A DNA stretch of 64,000 nt from assembly GCA_015680685.1 (NCBI GenBank), contig MNCI01025042.1:1444810-1508809 (forward strand). The letters run 5' to 3'. The notes below the pieces were generated by a model. The model did no database searches, had not been told where the DNA came from, and saw only the letters and a program-made list of their open reading frames with translations. A program made the translations under genes and the position numbers. Source of the stretch: Gnetum montanum (lineage: Eukaryota > Streptophyta > Gnetopsida > Gnetales > Gnetaceae). Shown here one piece after another: positions 23,221 through 36,140 of this stretch (the stretch's first letter is position 1; each line of letters begins with the position of its first letter).

Positions 23221-23744
23221 GGGTCTAAAGTGGAGCGTTAGGGGGAAACTCCCAACCATGAAGTCCATCAACCCAAAATAAAGGAACAAGCTAAGAATAA
23301 CAACGATGAGCAATGGGATGCATCATGGGATTAACCCCCTATCAACATCATCAGCAAAGGGAATGATGAGCATAAACTTGTGTAGAAAAGGCCTTATAGA
23401 TTTCCTAACCTTTCAAAGATTAGTAAAAGTATACATAAGAAACATGCACTCTTGCTCCTTCCATGTTGCACCCTTATGACCTTTATAACCATTTGAACTA
23501 TAACCCAACCTAAGTTTTCTCTTTATTGACTAGTTATTACCTTTTTTTCCTATGTTTCATTCTACTTTTTATGAATATAGCCTAAAATTTTATTTTATTT
23601 TCATTTCCATTTGTTATAGCCTTATTCCTATCTTTATTTTCCTTTCTTAACATAACCTAAACTAAAAAACCATAAAAAATTTAAAACAAAAAATCACCAA
23701 AAAATATAAGTTTCTCTTCAACCTTAGTTTTCAAAGACTTTAAA

Positions 23745-23920
23745 CTAATAGCATGGCTGCCCATGGCCTTAAAATAGAAAAGATAATCACTTAACATGAC
23801 CCTCAATGACCTAAAATTGGCAACATAAGCACAATGCAACATGGCCCACAATGGCCTTAAACTAGCAAAACATCACAACTCGTGCATGCCATGGCCTAAA
23901 ACTAGCAAATGTCTCTTTTA
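23745..23920 (+). repeat. Minisatellite after protease (first boundary)
   Basis: Units: CATGGCCTTAAAATAGAAAA, CATGACCCTCAATGACCTAA followed by AATTGGCAA, CATGGCCCACAATGGCCTTA followed by AACTAGCAA, and CATGGCCTAAAACTAGCAAA. The AACTAGCAA core is preserved. They separate the protease from the C-terminal end of the antisense gene. Confidence 0.8.
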
Positions 23921-26900
23921 TTCTATTTACATTTAGCCTTTGAACACATCATTTAGTCATTTAATGTAATAACCAAAATCATCAATATAGCCATTTTCAA
24001 TTTTTACATTGCCAAGAACAATATATAACAAAAAATGAAACAAAAAATTTTAAACTTAAAAAATATTTTTAATGTGCATTGCCATGGCCACATTGTATAG
24101 AAAAATGTCAAAAATAATAATAAATAATAATAGTCATCCATAATATAGTCTTGGCTAATAATATCCATCAACATAAAAAAATAATATAGCTAGCAAGCTA
24201 AAAGAGATAGATGAAGGATGCTAAGGGGCATCCAGAGGAGGGAGTGGTGGGTCATCTCCACCCTCACCACTGGGGCTACCAATATATCCTAATGCCTAAA
24301 ATGCAATAATATATAGCCAATTAGTAACCAACAACCAAAAACTATAACTTTAATAAAATCATAACTCAAAACAAAACTAAAACATGGAATACATCAAACT
24401 TGCGGGGACTCTGACTCCATGACTTTCAAGGATATATGTGGAAGGTCATCCTCCAAATGATGAAGAATCTGATTCTCTATAATATTGACCTAGTTAATAT
24501 CTCCAAGATCAACACCAATGAGGATACTAGTCCTATCTACTACAATCCAAGTAGATGACTCCCAAGTAATAGTAGCTATAGAGGTATTACCTGCAATAGT
24601 AGTAATTTCAAGAGTAGGGAATTTCTCTTCCATGAGAGTACTCTCAAAGAGCTGATAAGCACTCTCCACATAGATCCCCTAAATGAATAGCTCTCTCTTA
24701 TGTCATTCAACTGACTCCTCTTTGAGCTACTTCAGGTAGGTCTCATGATTAGCCTTGTACTATTGCTTGTAGTCCTTTTGTGTCTTATCCCACTCTAGGA
24801 CCCAAGTGCAAAGATATTTCCAATCCTCAACCTTTTTGGAGATGAGGTCCATCTACATCTATTGCTCCACCATATGTTGTGAGAGTGCTAACTTGTCCTA
24901 GATGGCATGCTAGTATTGGGTCCATGTGATCTCCTTGGTCTACAATTCCCCTAAGTTTGCCACTTGGGCTTCCATAAAGGCCTTGCGATGCTAGAGTTTT
25001 TTATTACATCCTTGTACCATTGATTTTTCTATCTTAAGGACATAACTTGCCCCCATAAGTATTTAATATACCTCTCTAGCTTCCATGAAGTTTTTGCAAA
25101 TGGCATTGCTAGATTAGTAGTAGTCTTGTATAACTTCAAGGATACACTAGAGACATTGAGGGAAGCTTTGATAAGAAGTCAATATTTATGTCTTGGTTAG
25201 GATCCCACTCCATAGAGGGCACTTCATAACCATAAAATGCAATCATAAAATAAAATACAACCATAAACATAGTTTACAACCTAAGATAGCCATAACATAA
25301 ATACAACCTATGACACAGAAAAATGACTAAAGCATAGAAAATAAAGTTCTTACCTATCTCAGGGGTAAGTTAGTGTAACCAATCGATCATGTCCTTATCC
25401 ATCTTATGCATTAACTCCACCTTGTTCAGGACCTCTACCCATGTTTTTGCATGAAACTTAGGGGTAATAGCCTAAATTGATCGCTCAAGAACTACTATAA
25501 GAATAACAATGATCAAATCATTAAGATGAAAATCAAACTTAAAATAATAAGATATAATGAGAAGCATTAAGGCATGTGCATAATTGGCTCCTCCTCTTCT
25601 TCCTTTGGGATGACAATGGATGATGTGACTAGTACTACCTCACTAAACATGACATCTAGGTCAATGTTGGCAAATCCTTTAACTTCATGCTACTATAAGA
25701 GTGCCTTCTCTACATACCTTTGTAACTACTCTAATACAATAGCTACACATCTCTATGCTTCCTCCTCCACAGCAACTTGGATTGTCCTGTCCTGACACTT
25801 GTCTACAACAATAACACATAGAAAACCAATTAGCACATGAAATCATAATGTAGCCATAAAATCTTAAAACATAGAATAACCAGAACATAGATAAAGCATA
25901 CCTATGAGAACTTGATGTGATTCCTTAAGCTTAAACTTAAGCTTCTTTTGGATAGGTTGCTTTAACACTAGAAGTGCTTCCTCTATAGGCTCTTGAACTT
26001 GGCCCTAGCTTCCCCTTTAGCTTTTCTATGTCATTTCTTGGCTTCAGGATGCTCACTAGAATTGTGAGGAGCTCCTCCTTCATGCTATCAGGGGATTTGC
26101 ATTGCCTAACACCAAGATCCTTAGTGGTAATAGATAGCGAAGCATCCATCTCATCTAGTGGGTTTTGGACCTACATGGTTGGATAAATGTGCTTTATCCA
26201 AGGCTTAGAAAGTTGGTTTGGATCCTAGGAAACTAATTTCTCATTCCTCCACACCACTAGGAACTCCATGAACCCCTCCAGGAAACCTGAAAAGAATGCA
26301 AAATGCATGTACATTATCATAGATATGTCATCATAGAGTTTGATAATCTCATCCTGAAGTCCAATAGCCAAACTAGCTACCAGTTGAATCTAATGCCATC
26401 CATCAGGATCCTCTTAAAGGTCTACCCCTACGTGATGTTGATTACCATTTTTGTGATAATAGTTTAGCAAACGCATGGGACATGAACAAAGAATATGGTG
26501 CCTTTGCCTCAAGGTTCATGAAGCTATCCACAGAAATCCCAGAGTGGCCAATGTTGGCACCAAGCCACTCCAAAAAATCCTCACGATGGCCCACTTACTT
26601 CACTATTCTAGTGGCAACCTTTCCCCTATCAGTGGGAATACTAAACAAGTTACAAAAGGTGCCCTCATCAATGGCTATGATAATCAGCATGCCTCGAATT
26701 ATGGTGCTAAAACAATTAGCTTCTCTATTGAAGCAATGATGATGTGTAGCATCTCTACAGCGAGGATGGAAGGGATATCTATCATAAAAAGATCAAGAAA
26801 ATCCACATGCTTAATGTTTTCTTGAATGAATCTAGGTTCTTTTCCCCTCAGCCACTTCTATGGTGGTATCACCTCACCAAACTTCAAGATGAGGGTATCC

Positions 26901-28821
26901 TCATGACATCTTCAAACTGATAAGGTGACATCAGTAGAGGTGGAAGGTCCTACAAGGCAACAACCAAGCATTTAGTATCAACATAGGTATGTTTAGTAAC
27001 TAGTTAAAACAATAGAACACTTAAAACTTTAGTGACCATAAAACATTAGATGTTATAACTCTTATGTTTACCTTTCCTCTTCTTGCTTGGTGTGGTTTAA
27101 GCAGAGGTTCTAGCTACAAGGGTTTGATCCAAGGTGCTCTTGAAGCCAACTGACCAGTTTTGTATTGTCTTGTTGGCAACACACTTCTTGTAGATAGGAT
27201 CAAATTTCCTAGTATATTCATCAAAGTCCCCTCTTAACTATTCATGCATAATAATTTTGATCTAGGGACCCTTGGTAAATACATCTAAGACAACTTGTGG
27301 CACCACCAATTTTTAATCACTAGTGATCAAGCCTTGATCATTGACCATATACTTGTAACAAATTAATAAAACCAATGAAGTTAGAAAAGGTAGTTTAGCC
27401 AATAAAATAAAAAACATAAAAACACTATAACAATCATGTTTATCCCTATAGATGGCACATAGTGTTGGGTAGGTTTTGAAACAATGTGTGAAACCTATGT
27501 ACCACCATTAGAGTATTGTTAACATTATACTAACTATACTCTAGCATAGTCCAAATCTCCATGAGGTAGTGTGGGCTGATCATGTTTGCTATGTTCCCTA
27601 TTGTCTTAGGTGTAGGATCATCAATAATGAACTTCGTGATCAAACCAAATGCCTGAGGCATTAGTGTTTAGTGTGATTATAGAATCACACTGAAATTCTA
27701 AAGGATGTAGGCAAGTAATTCCCTTATCCCTAGCCAGAATCACAGTGAGACCTTGTCCAAGGTCATATTAGGTAAAGGGGTATTGGCCTTAGGATGGCTA
27801 ATGTAGCATAGAATGCCCACTAACTCAAAAATGATAAGTATGGGCTTCAAGAAGACCTTACATGGAAAAGCAAAAAAATCATGATCGATTGAAATTTTGT
27901 AACAAGCTTGTAAAAACATCCTAGTTGGGGGTGAAATTAGCCCTTGTAAAAAGATCTAAGATGTTTATTTAAGTTTTTCTAAGAAATTCATGACAACACT
28001 ATTACAACCTTTCATAGCCTTATACATCATAGCCAAAACATGATAGCCTAGATAGCACATCAAATTAACACATAACCAAATTTAGAGTCTAAGAAATAGC
28101 CAATAGCATGAACATTACCAAAATAGTAAAAATTTATTATAACCTTCAAAACCAAAATTTGAGCATTACAAACATTTTTAAGCATCCCCAAGGACATGGA
28201 AGTTGACAAGAGAGATTTCTAAACACGTTAATAACATCCATCTCCAAAGGGGTAAAGTGCCTTAACCAAAACTTAGCATTATTAACATAGCCTAGGTTAA
28301 AAGTTCATTAAAAATTCATCCTAGATTTGATTTTAGTGATTTCACCATTAAAGGAATATTAAAATCATGATATTTTTAGCCATAGCCATTACATCTAGAA
28401 ACACATAACCATATTCACATCAAACATAGCCAAAACTAGCAAAACTATAGTTGTCAACATTAACCCCCTTTCATGTAGTGTTGGAACAAAATTTATCAAA
28501 AAGTCATTTGAGCTCCAAATGGAGTAATTCCATAATTTTTGGAAAGTTCAATTGAGCTCTACACATCCATGCTTAAAAAAAATTTATAATCATTTCCATT
28601 TATTAAAAAAAAACTTCATTAATTTGGATGAAAATCTGAAAACAACACAAAATCTTTTTGACACAATTTTAATAAAAAAAACTGTTAAAAATTCACTTCA
28701 AACTCAAATGGAATGATTCCACCTCCATTGGAAAGTTGAAGCCAAGATCCAATAGCCATAACCCCTGCCATTATAAAGCTTAAATGTAGGGCTATAAACC
28801 TATACATCAAATTTTAAAAAT

Positions 28822-29618
28822 TGATGAATCATGGTTTGCTAGGCCCCAATATTGGGTACATGATATCGTGGCCTGGATATGATATCATATATGTAATATC
28901 ATGATTCCTATGTTAGCCTATAAATACAACACTCAAGTGAATAGCAAGGGGATTATTAGATAAGGAGAAGTTCTTTCCTTTTGGTAGTTTAGTTCAATTT
29001 CTTTCTTCCAAGTTAGTTATTCCTAGTGCATGGCCGCAGTGTGATGTTTGTAATTATATGGCACCTTTGTTTGAGTGTGACGTACTTGGACATGTGCATG
29101 ACTGACAATAAAGATCAAGATTACTTTCATCATTGTAGCATTCACTTAGATTAACTTCATTGTTTTAATTATTTAATTCCTTCTTTAGTTAACAATTGAT
29201 TTATTGTTATTTACTTTTCTTGTCATTAAGCTGAATGTGTATGCTTTAATTAAGAGCTTTTAAGTGTGAATACTTGACACATCCAGCAGTAATACCACAA
29301 AGTCCAAGACATGTACGGATGGTTAAGGATAGATACCATTTCCATAGGCTAATTTAGACTTTTCTTCCATTATTAGTTTAATCAATTTATCCCTTCTATT
29401 ATTAGGAGTAACGTAAAATTAGGACCACATCATATGCCTCACTCTGGACTAAACCATATATGACAAAGCTACTACTAGTCTAGGTGGGAAGATAACAAAC
29501 TATGATCAACATATAAGTGTCTAGGTGCCACAACTAGTCCATTTGTAGAGTTCGATCAAATCACACATACACACTCATATTCATATGGTTGAGCATAGGG
29601 ATACCTCACCACTCATCA
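28822..29618 (+). mobile_element. Solo LTR (797 bp), GATATC-palindrome family
   Basis: It begins TGATGAATCATGG and ends CACTCATCA, with inverted ends TGATGA/TCATCA. The flanks are AAAAT and AATAT (4 of 5 match). The corresponding place in copy 3 of the antisense gene (around 63220) lacks it. It holds a decayed GATATC palindrome region (28862-28902) and TATAAATA at 28919-28926. Its first bases match the LTR starting at 63806 (TGACGAGTCATG), with C-to-T differences at CpG. Confidence 0.75.
28919..28926 (+). promoter_or_regulatory. TATA box of the solo LTR
   Basis: CCTATAAATACAAC lies 98 bp from the LTR start and just after the GATATC palindrome region. The same arrangement is seen at 63831-63938. 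Confidence 0.6.
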
Positions 29619-30196
29619 AATATGTAGCCATTTTTTAATAAAAAATACACAACATTGCTTGCTTTTCTCATACAAAAATCACCAAACTAAGCTCAAAATT
29701 CATAAAATCTAACTTAATATAGCCATAAAAATATCCAAAACAGCCAAAAAAATGAAACCCATTTGAAAATAAACTAAAATAATGGGGGTAGTATGTTTTT
29801 AGAATTAAATTTTGATGAACATTAAAGCCTAGATCTGAGAAAAATGATCCTATTCCCAAATTTATGGAAAAAAGCATGAGAATAGCAAGCCTAATTTTAA
29901 AAACAAAATCTACCAAGGCCAAAACAATGAAAAAAAAACCCTAGAATTAATTATAAATACCTAAAATAAGAGGTATCATTTCATCAAAATTTCATTTCAC
30001 CCCCTCTATCAGTGTAGATCTAGAAAAAATGGCTAGAAACTAATGGAAAAATGGATAGAATTGCCTACCTTGGGATAGCCATAGATGAAGCCTCGATGGA
30101 GATGGGTTTGGGGAGGTCATATAGGTTTCTTGTGTTCTCATTTACTTTCTTAATCGTTGGGTTTCTGCTCTTTCCTTCATGCTTCTTGAGTGCCAT

Positions 30197-32470
30197 AGTT
30201 GTTGCACCAACGTTGGAAATTTCTAAAAGCTAGGTAGCATGGAGGTTCAATGCTAGCTACAAGGAAGATTGGATGTTTCCATGCTAAAGATTAATGGTGT
30301 TTGCAACAAGAAATCTCTACTTGAGTTCTCTTCCAATGCATTATTTGTGCAAAGTCAAATTGTGATTGAAACTTATCAAAATTTGACATTAAAAACTTAA
30401 TCTTAACCTAAATGCCCACGTTTCAATCCTAGTTATCAATTCAATGAACCATAACTTTAAGTGCACTAAAGTGAAAAGGGTGAATGTCTTTTCCACACTA
30501 GGATTGGTGGGAGTTAAGTTCAAAATTCCAAATTTGAAAATTTTTGGGTAGTGGACCCCACCATACATACACCTTTACTCCTAGCCTAGAAACTACATCA
30601 ACATTGGGTTTTAACCCTTTGGGTACTTAGAATAATGTCCAAACCTTAACGCCCATGCATCCACATTCAGGATATCATGCCTAGCATGGATACATGCCTC
30701 CCACCTCCTAGAACCATTAAAACCTTACTTTCTTGACAAATTTAGCAATTATAACCTACATTTTCAAACCTTGAGCTAGACATTAACGAAACTAGACATA
30801 TTGGGTTTCCATGCTAGGGAAACATTGTCTAATGTGGAAGAAAGGGGGTAACATCAATTATTATCCCCCAACATTTATCTAGCCTAAGTTTGATCCCCAA
30901 AGTAGGCCCACATGACCAAGAACCCCTCCAAGCACCTAGGTAGCCCTAAAATCTCCTCAAATCCAATGGAAAGTACTCAAAACTCTGGGATTTCATGGTT
31001 CCATGCTGGGGGAGGTCTCATCCATGTTGAGAATCCTAGCCCTAGCATGGATGGATGGGGGAATGATCAAATTTACCTAAATCAACCACCTAGTAGCCAT
31101 TTTTCAAGTCTAACACTTCCTTAGAGCTACCAATAACTTAGATTGACCTTAGAACAAGTTAATTTTTCACTCATAGCCTATTCCACACTAGTGAATCCTC
31201 CTTCCATGCTACCTAGTGTGGAGCTAGTGTGGAAACCCAAGGGGTATGCAAGAAAACCTAAGTTATGATGTAAAATAGCCAAAAATACCTACTCTTGTGA
31301 CCCCTAAACCCTATTGGAACCCTATGGAGCTTTTGAATACTCAAAAAGTACTTAAAAATGACACAAAAATATCATCCCCCTCTCATCCACATTTGGGCCA
31401 TCATGCCTACTGTGGAAGAAGTGGGGGTGATTACATGAGGCACCTCGAAGCCTCCAAGCTAGTGAATCTTAATACCAAGCACCAACTGTCAACACTAGCA
31501 ACCCCAGAGGTTGACATGCATGGTTGATTGGATATCAAAATAGACTAGATTTAACATTCTTGGTTCATCCATGCTAGGGAAGACCTCTTCTATGCTACCC
31601 AGTGTGGAAACAATGTGGATGCAGCTAAGAAGATCAATGTAGGGTTTTTCATATGCTAGAAAAAAATGTCAAATTATCTTGTACTAACACTAGAATCTTT
31701 ATAGCGTATCTAGAAGCCATCAAAATGCTAGAAATAAACAAAAATAAAGCCCCTAATGTTCTTCTATGATGGGGAGAATCTCATCCATGCTAAGCATCCA
31801 ATCCCCAATGTGCATGAAAGAGGGGAAGCAAAAACTATAGAAGTTTACATGAAAATAAACTAACGTCCAAACTTGCCTAATAGCCTTATAGCCCTAAACC
31901 ATGGTCCACTAATGCCTAAAACTAGCAACACCTAACCCTTTTTAACATATATTAGCCAAGTTTCATCATATGTAGCACAGTTTGCTTGATTTAGCCTTAT
32001 TACATGAAGTTTCAACTTGTTTTTAGCCCATGTTGCATTGTTGAACTTCTTGACCTAGAATAGCCTTTACATAGCCTTATACTTTCTTTATCTACCATAT
32101 TATAGACTTATTTTCCTTTAATTATTTTTTTTATTGGTACCAAATAGTAGGGTTTGGCCTTCCTTGATCACCATTTTGCACCATGTGACCATGGCCTACT
32201 AAGGCCTTAAACTGGCATCATGGCCCACTAAGGCCTTAAACTAGCAAAACTATGACCTTTATTAATCATTTGTAGCCTTATGTCTCATACTTCCATTTGT
32301 TTCACTTTTGTTTGTCCCTTATCTTTGTTTACTTGTTTTTACTCTATATACAACCTTAGATGACCTTGTTTGCATTAGAATAGCATGTATTTACATAATT
32401 TTATGGCATTTTATCATTTTTTACTTACTTTTACCTAGGTAGTAGTTAATATGATTTTGGTTGACATGAA
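30197..32470. other. Spacer before RT, CATGCTAGG-rich, with second minisatellite
   Basis: No gene is seen. From about 30600 to 31860 the words CCATGCTAGG/CCTAGCATGG and AGTGTGGAAAC recur in both orientations. Similar words fill the U3 of the family LTRs, so this may be the antisense gene's promoter side or an old LTR piece. Minisatellite units lie at 31895-31930 (CCACTAATGCCTAAAACTAG) and 32165-32250 (CTACTAAGGCCTTAAACTGG, CCACTAAGGCCTTAAACTAG), just before RT. Confidence 0.5.
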
Positions 32471-33560
32471 AGACCTAACTATGAGTACCTAGGAGTAGAT
32501 CAGTTTACCGTTGTGCTTACATGGACTCCATGGTGATGTAGAACAATGTATTGACCCTAATTGCCTAGATCTTGGGCCATAGAGTCTTGTCAATTGCATA
32601 GCCTCAATAAAAAAACCTGTAGAATGACTTGAAAGCCTATTCAAAACCCTTAATGAAGAGATGAGTGACATAACTGAAGACTCTCTAGTTAAGGTTCCTA
32701 TCACAACACAAAGTGGTGAGGAGAAAACCCTTAAACTAATTTCCTCACTGAAACCTCAATGGGCTCAAGACATCACCAAGGTCCTACAAGGAAATATCAA
32801 GGCCTTTGCCTAATCATATGAAGATATGCCAAGCCTAGGCCCACATATAGTATAACATAATATCATCGTAGACCCTAGCATTAGACCAGTTAAGCAAAAT
32901 AGATGCAAAATTAGACTTCATTTGGTGTTAGCAATTCATGATGAGATCTCAAAGCTCTACCAAGCTAGTTTAATTAGGAGAATTAACTATGTAGAATGCA
33001 TTTCCAACATAGTAGTAGTCCCTAATAAAAATAGAAGTATCCATATTTTCATTGATTTTTAAGACCTAAATAAAGTGACTATTAAGGATGACTTCCCTTT
33101 GCCTAGTATTGATCAACTTATCAATGCTACGACTGGACACGCCTTGTTGTCCTTTACGAATGGGTTCTTAGGATATAACCAAATTAAGATCAAACTATAT
33201 CATTAACTTAGCATGATCTTCATGACCTCTTGGAGTACCTTTTGCTATACCATGATGCCCTTTGACCTTAAGAACACAAGAGCAACTTATCAACAAGCCA
33301 TGACCTATATCTTTAGCAATTACATGCTAGGTTAGCTCAATGATTACATATATAATGTAGTTGTTAAGTCCAAAGTGGCTAATAACCATAATAATGACCT
33401 AGATATTGTGCTCAAATGATGCCTCAAGTATGAGATTAGGCTCAATCCTAAGAAAAATGTCTTTGGTGCTAGGACTAGGAAGATGCTTGGCTTTGTAGTA
33501 TCTGAGGTAGGGATATCTATAGATCCTAATAAGGTTAAGGCTATATCCAAATTAGTAGTG
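32470..33560 (+). pseudogene. pol: reverse transcriptase of the giant element
   Basis: RT motifs in order: VVVPNKNRSIHIFIDF, DLNKVTIKDDFPLPSID, GHALLSFTNGFLGYNQIKI, FDLKNTRATYQQAMTYIF, then NDYIYNVVVKSK where YVDD should be (both Asp lost), and LNPKKNVFGARTRKMLGFVVS. Stops occur after IDF and MLG. It follows the second-boundary minisatellite directly; no start codon can be assigned. Confidence 0.85.
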
Positions 33561-34130
33561 CCTACAAACTTTAAGGATATTTAAGGATTACAAGGAAAAT
33601 TATAATTCATTCATAGGTTCATCACTAGGCTTATCGATAAGTTACAACCCATGCAACACTAGCTTAGGAAAGGGGTTCACTATGAGTGGACGGTTTAATG
33701 CCAAGAGGCCTTTGAAAACCTTAAGCAAGAGTTGGCACAACTACCAATGATTTATCCTCTACAAGAGGGTAAAATGTTTTAGATCTACGTTACTATCTCT
33801 GACACATCCATTGCCTCTCTACTCTATCAAAAATGTGATGATGAAGCAGAAATGCTAGTATACTACTTTAGCCATATGTTAGTTGCCCATGAGACCTGAT
33901 ACACTAAAATGGAGAAGTATTATCTAACACTAGTCTTCTCATTAAAGAAGTGGAGACACTACCTCTTCAAGAGTCAAGTCAACATCATTTGTAAAGATAA
34001 TGTGCTTAGAGCCATAATGACAAAATCTATGAAGGTAGCTATATAGCCCGATGTAAAGCCATAACTAAGAAGTTAAATCTTCATTATATCTCTTAATCCT
34101 CAATGAAAGGTCAAGGTATAGCAATACAAC
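33561..34130 (+). pseudogene. pol: first RNase H of the giant element
   Basis: HYEWTV then QEAFENLKQELAQLP (connection), IYVTISDTSIASLLYQK (first Asp), MLVYYFSHMLVAHE, YTKMEKYYLTLVFSLKKWRH and YLFKSQVNIICKDN. It aligns with 1-600. Stops fall after MQH, HE and elsewhere. Confidence 0.85.
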
Positions 34131-34199
34131 TTATAGTGTCACCTATTGATGACCAAGCAACCATAGATACTGAGTTCCTTGATGAGCACATTAATGCTG

Positions 34200-34610
34200 T
34201 TAGCCAAGTGCCTAAGGATTATGAGGTGGTCATGCACTTTCAAAGAGCTTCAACTACCCATGTGTCTAGTGCCACCATCATCCTAACATTCCCATCTAGT
34301 GAACTCTGATCCTTTGCCCATCATTTTGTGTTTCCATGCATCAACAACATAGTGGAGTATGAGGATTTGATCAGAGGGATGATTGTTGCTCATGACCTAG
34401 GAATTAGATGCATAATAACTAAAGTCAATTTACAACTTGTGGTTAATGAAGTAATCAAGGTCTATGTGTGTAAAGTCAAACACTTACAACCTTACTATAA
34501 CCTAGGAAAGAAATTGTTGCAACAATTTACAAATAATAATATCTAGCACATACCCCAAAATGAGAATGTCATAGTTGATGTAATTACAATGTTAGCCCTT
34601 AGTGTTACAT
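34200..34610 (+). pseudogene. pol: second RNase H of the giant element
   Basis: YEVVMHFQRASTTHVSSATI has the first acidic position changed (HFQR for FDGA). CINNIVEYEDLIRGM has the Glu intact. CIITKVNLQLVVNEV has Asn where Asp is expected (GDS). NENVIVDVITMLALS ends the domain. Two frames are used (34103-34309 and 34328-34546). Confidence 0.8.
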
Positions 34611-34699
34611 GATATGTGTTTAGTAAGTTTCCCATCTTAATTGTGGACTGTGCTATTTCCATCATGTAGAATGTTGAGGATACCTTTATGGCCATCATT

Positions 34700-35940
34700 C
34701 ATGTTGCTCCTACTAGAAAGTGGTATGGTGATATCAAATTTTACCTTATGCATGATGAATTCTCACAAGACCTAACTACTACTCAAAGGACGTTGTACGT
34801 AAACACTCTTAGTAGTATGCCATTGTAGGTGATAACACATTATGTTGACAATCATATGATGACATATTACTAAAGTGCTTAGGTAAAACTAAAGCTAGAA
34901 TAGTCATAGAGGAGGTTTACAAAGGTGTTTGTGAAGCACATATAGAACCTAGAGCTATGATAGCTAAGATTAGATGGTTAGGCTACTACTGGCCCCATAT
35001 GAAAAGTGACTACATGTAGAAGTTTAAGTGATGTGACATGTACCAAGGGCATAGTAACCTAATACATGTATTAATGACTGAGTTGCACACTACTCAAATC
35101 ACTTTGTCATTTCAATGATGGGGGTTGCATATCATTGGACTAATTCCTAAGTCTTCTATAGGAAATAGCTTCATCATCATCACAACTAAATACTTTACAA
35201 AGTGGGTTGAGGCTATTTCCCTAAGGAAGACTACATCCGACCAAGTCTACAAGTTTATCTTGGATAACATTATAACCCATTTTGACATACCCATGATCAT
35301 AATTATAGAAAATGGATCATAATTTAGTAGCCATGAAATAAAATATTTATATCACAACCTAGGAATTAACCATTCTTTTTAATCACCTTATTCCCCTCAA
35401 GCCAATGAAGAAGCAGAAGCCAACAATAAGGCCATCATCAACTTGCTCAAGAAGATGCTCAACAATACCAAGCACAAATGGAATGAGCTACTCATCCATG
35501 CACTTTGGGCCTATTGTACAACTTGCCACATGACAACTGGTGTAATACCATATAGCTTGGTTTATGATTTTGAAGCTATTTTACCTCTTGATTTATAGGT
35601 GTCATCACTTCGAGTAGCCTTGGCTAACTTCATCAATGATGAGCATAATAAGGAATTGTTGATCGTGGTTCCAGACACAGTGGAGAAGCAACATATGCAA
35701 GTGCTTGCTCACATCACACACTATCAAGAGAGGTAGAAAGAGAAACACCATCATAACTTGACCAAGCATACGATTAAGAAGAATGATCTAGTCCTCAAGG
35801 TCATCTGTGAACATGTAGATAAATTATCAACCACCTGGGAAGGATCCTTCCTTGTCATTAGAGCCTATGGAAACAAAGAATTTAGGGTAGTTGACATGGA
35901 TGGGAATGATCTAGCCAATCTAGTCAATCATCCTATCTAA
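34700..35940 (+). pseudogene. pol: integrase of the giant element, triad lost
   Basis: The zinc-binding part has lost its second His and first Cys (GVCEAH present, then a stop, CDMYQG). In the core the first Asp is His (codon 35128-35130, LHIIG) and the second is Glu (35308-35310, IENGS). The Glu at 35416-35418 is kept (EEAEANN). Spacing remains 35 residues. The C-terminal domain reads KNDLVLKVICEHVDKLSTTW and ends at NLVNHPI, 35940. Confidence 0.85.
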
Positions 35941-35994
35941 AGCCATAGTACATGTAGCCAATGATCATCAATAAGCAAGCCTACTTTAACACAA

Positions 35995-36140
35995 CCTACA
36001 AGGGCCTAAAACTAGTGACACAACTTGTTGAGGCCTTAAACTGACACCATGATCTTCTATGATCTTAAATTGAAACCATGGCCTACCAAGGCCTAAAATT
36101 GGTATCATGTCCCACCATGCCCTTAAACTAGCAACATTGG
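35995..36140 (+). repeat. Minisatellite after integrase (third boundary)
   Basis: Units: CTACAAGGGCCTAAAACTAG, TGTTGAGGCCTTAAACTGAC, CTATGATCTTAAATTGAAAC, CTACCAAGGCCTAAAATTGG and CCACCATGCCCTTAAACTAG. Same core as at the other two boundaries of this element. Confidence 0.8.

Larger units (their letters stand above)
24221..30196 (-). pseudogene. Antisense multi-exon gene, copy 1, unknown function
   Basis: This gene runs opposite to its host element, between protease and RT. The first exon is 30069-30196: ATG at 30196, MALKKHEGKSRNPTIKK, then LYDLPKPISIEASSMAIP, ending CCCAAG before a GTAGGC donor. Other donors on the minus strand include CATAG|GTATGC near 25900, AAAG|GTAAAC near 27070 and GATAG|GTAAGAAC near 25355; copy 3 keeps the first two kinds or close variants. 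The central domain is at about 26460-26840. The C-terminus reads DDPPLPPLDAP before the TAG at 24221-24223. Stops and a solo LTR (28822-29618) show it is dead. I do not recognise the family. Tat elements such as Grande are known to carry antisense ORFs of unknown role. Confidence 0.6.

Noticed and set aside
26475-26825. Plus-strand 116-codon open frame
   Set aside because: It is the reverse-strand shadow of the antisense gene's central domain, which is the conserved reading.
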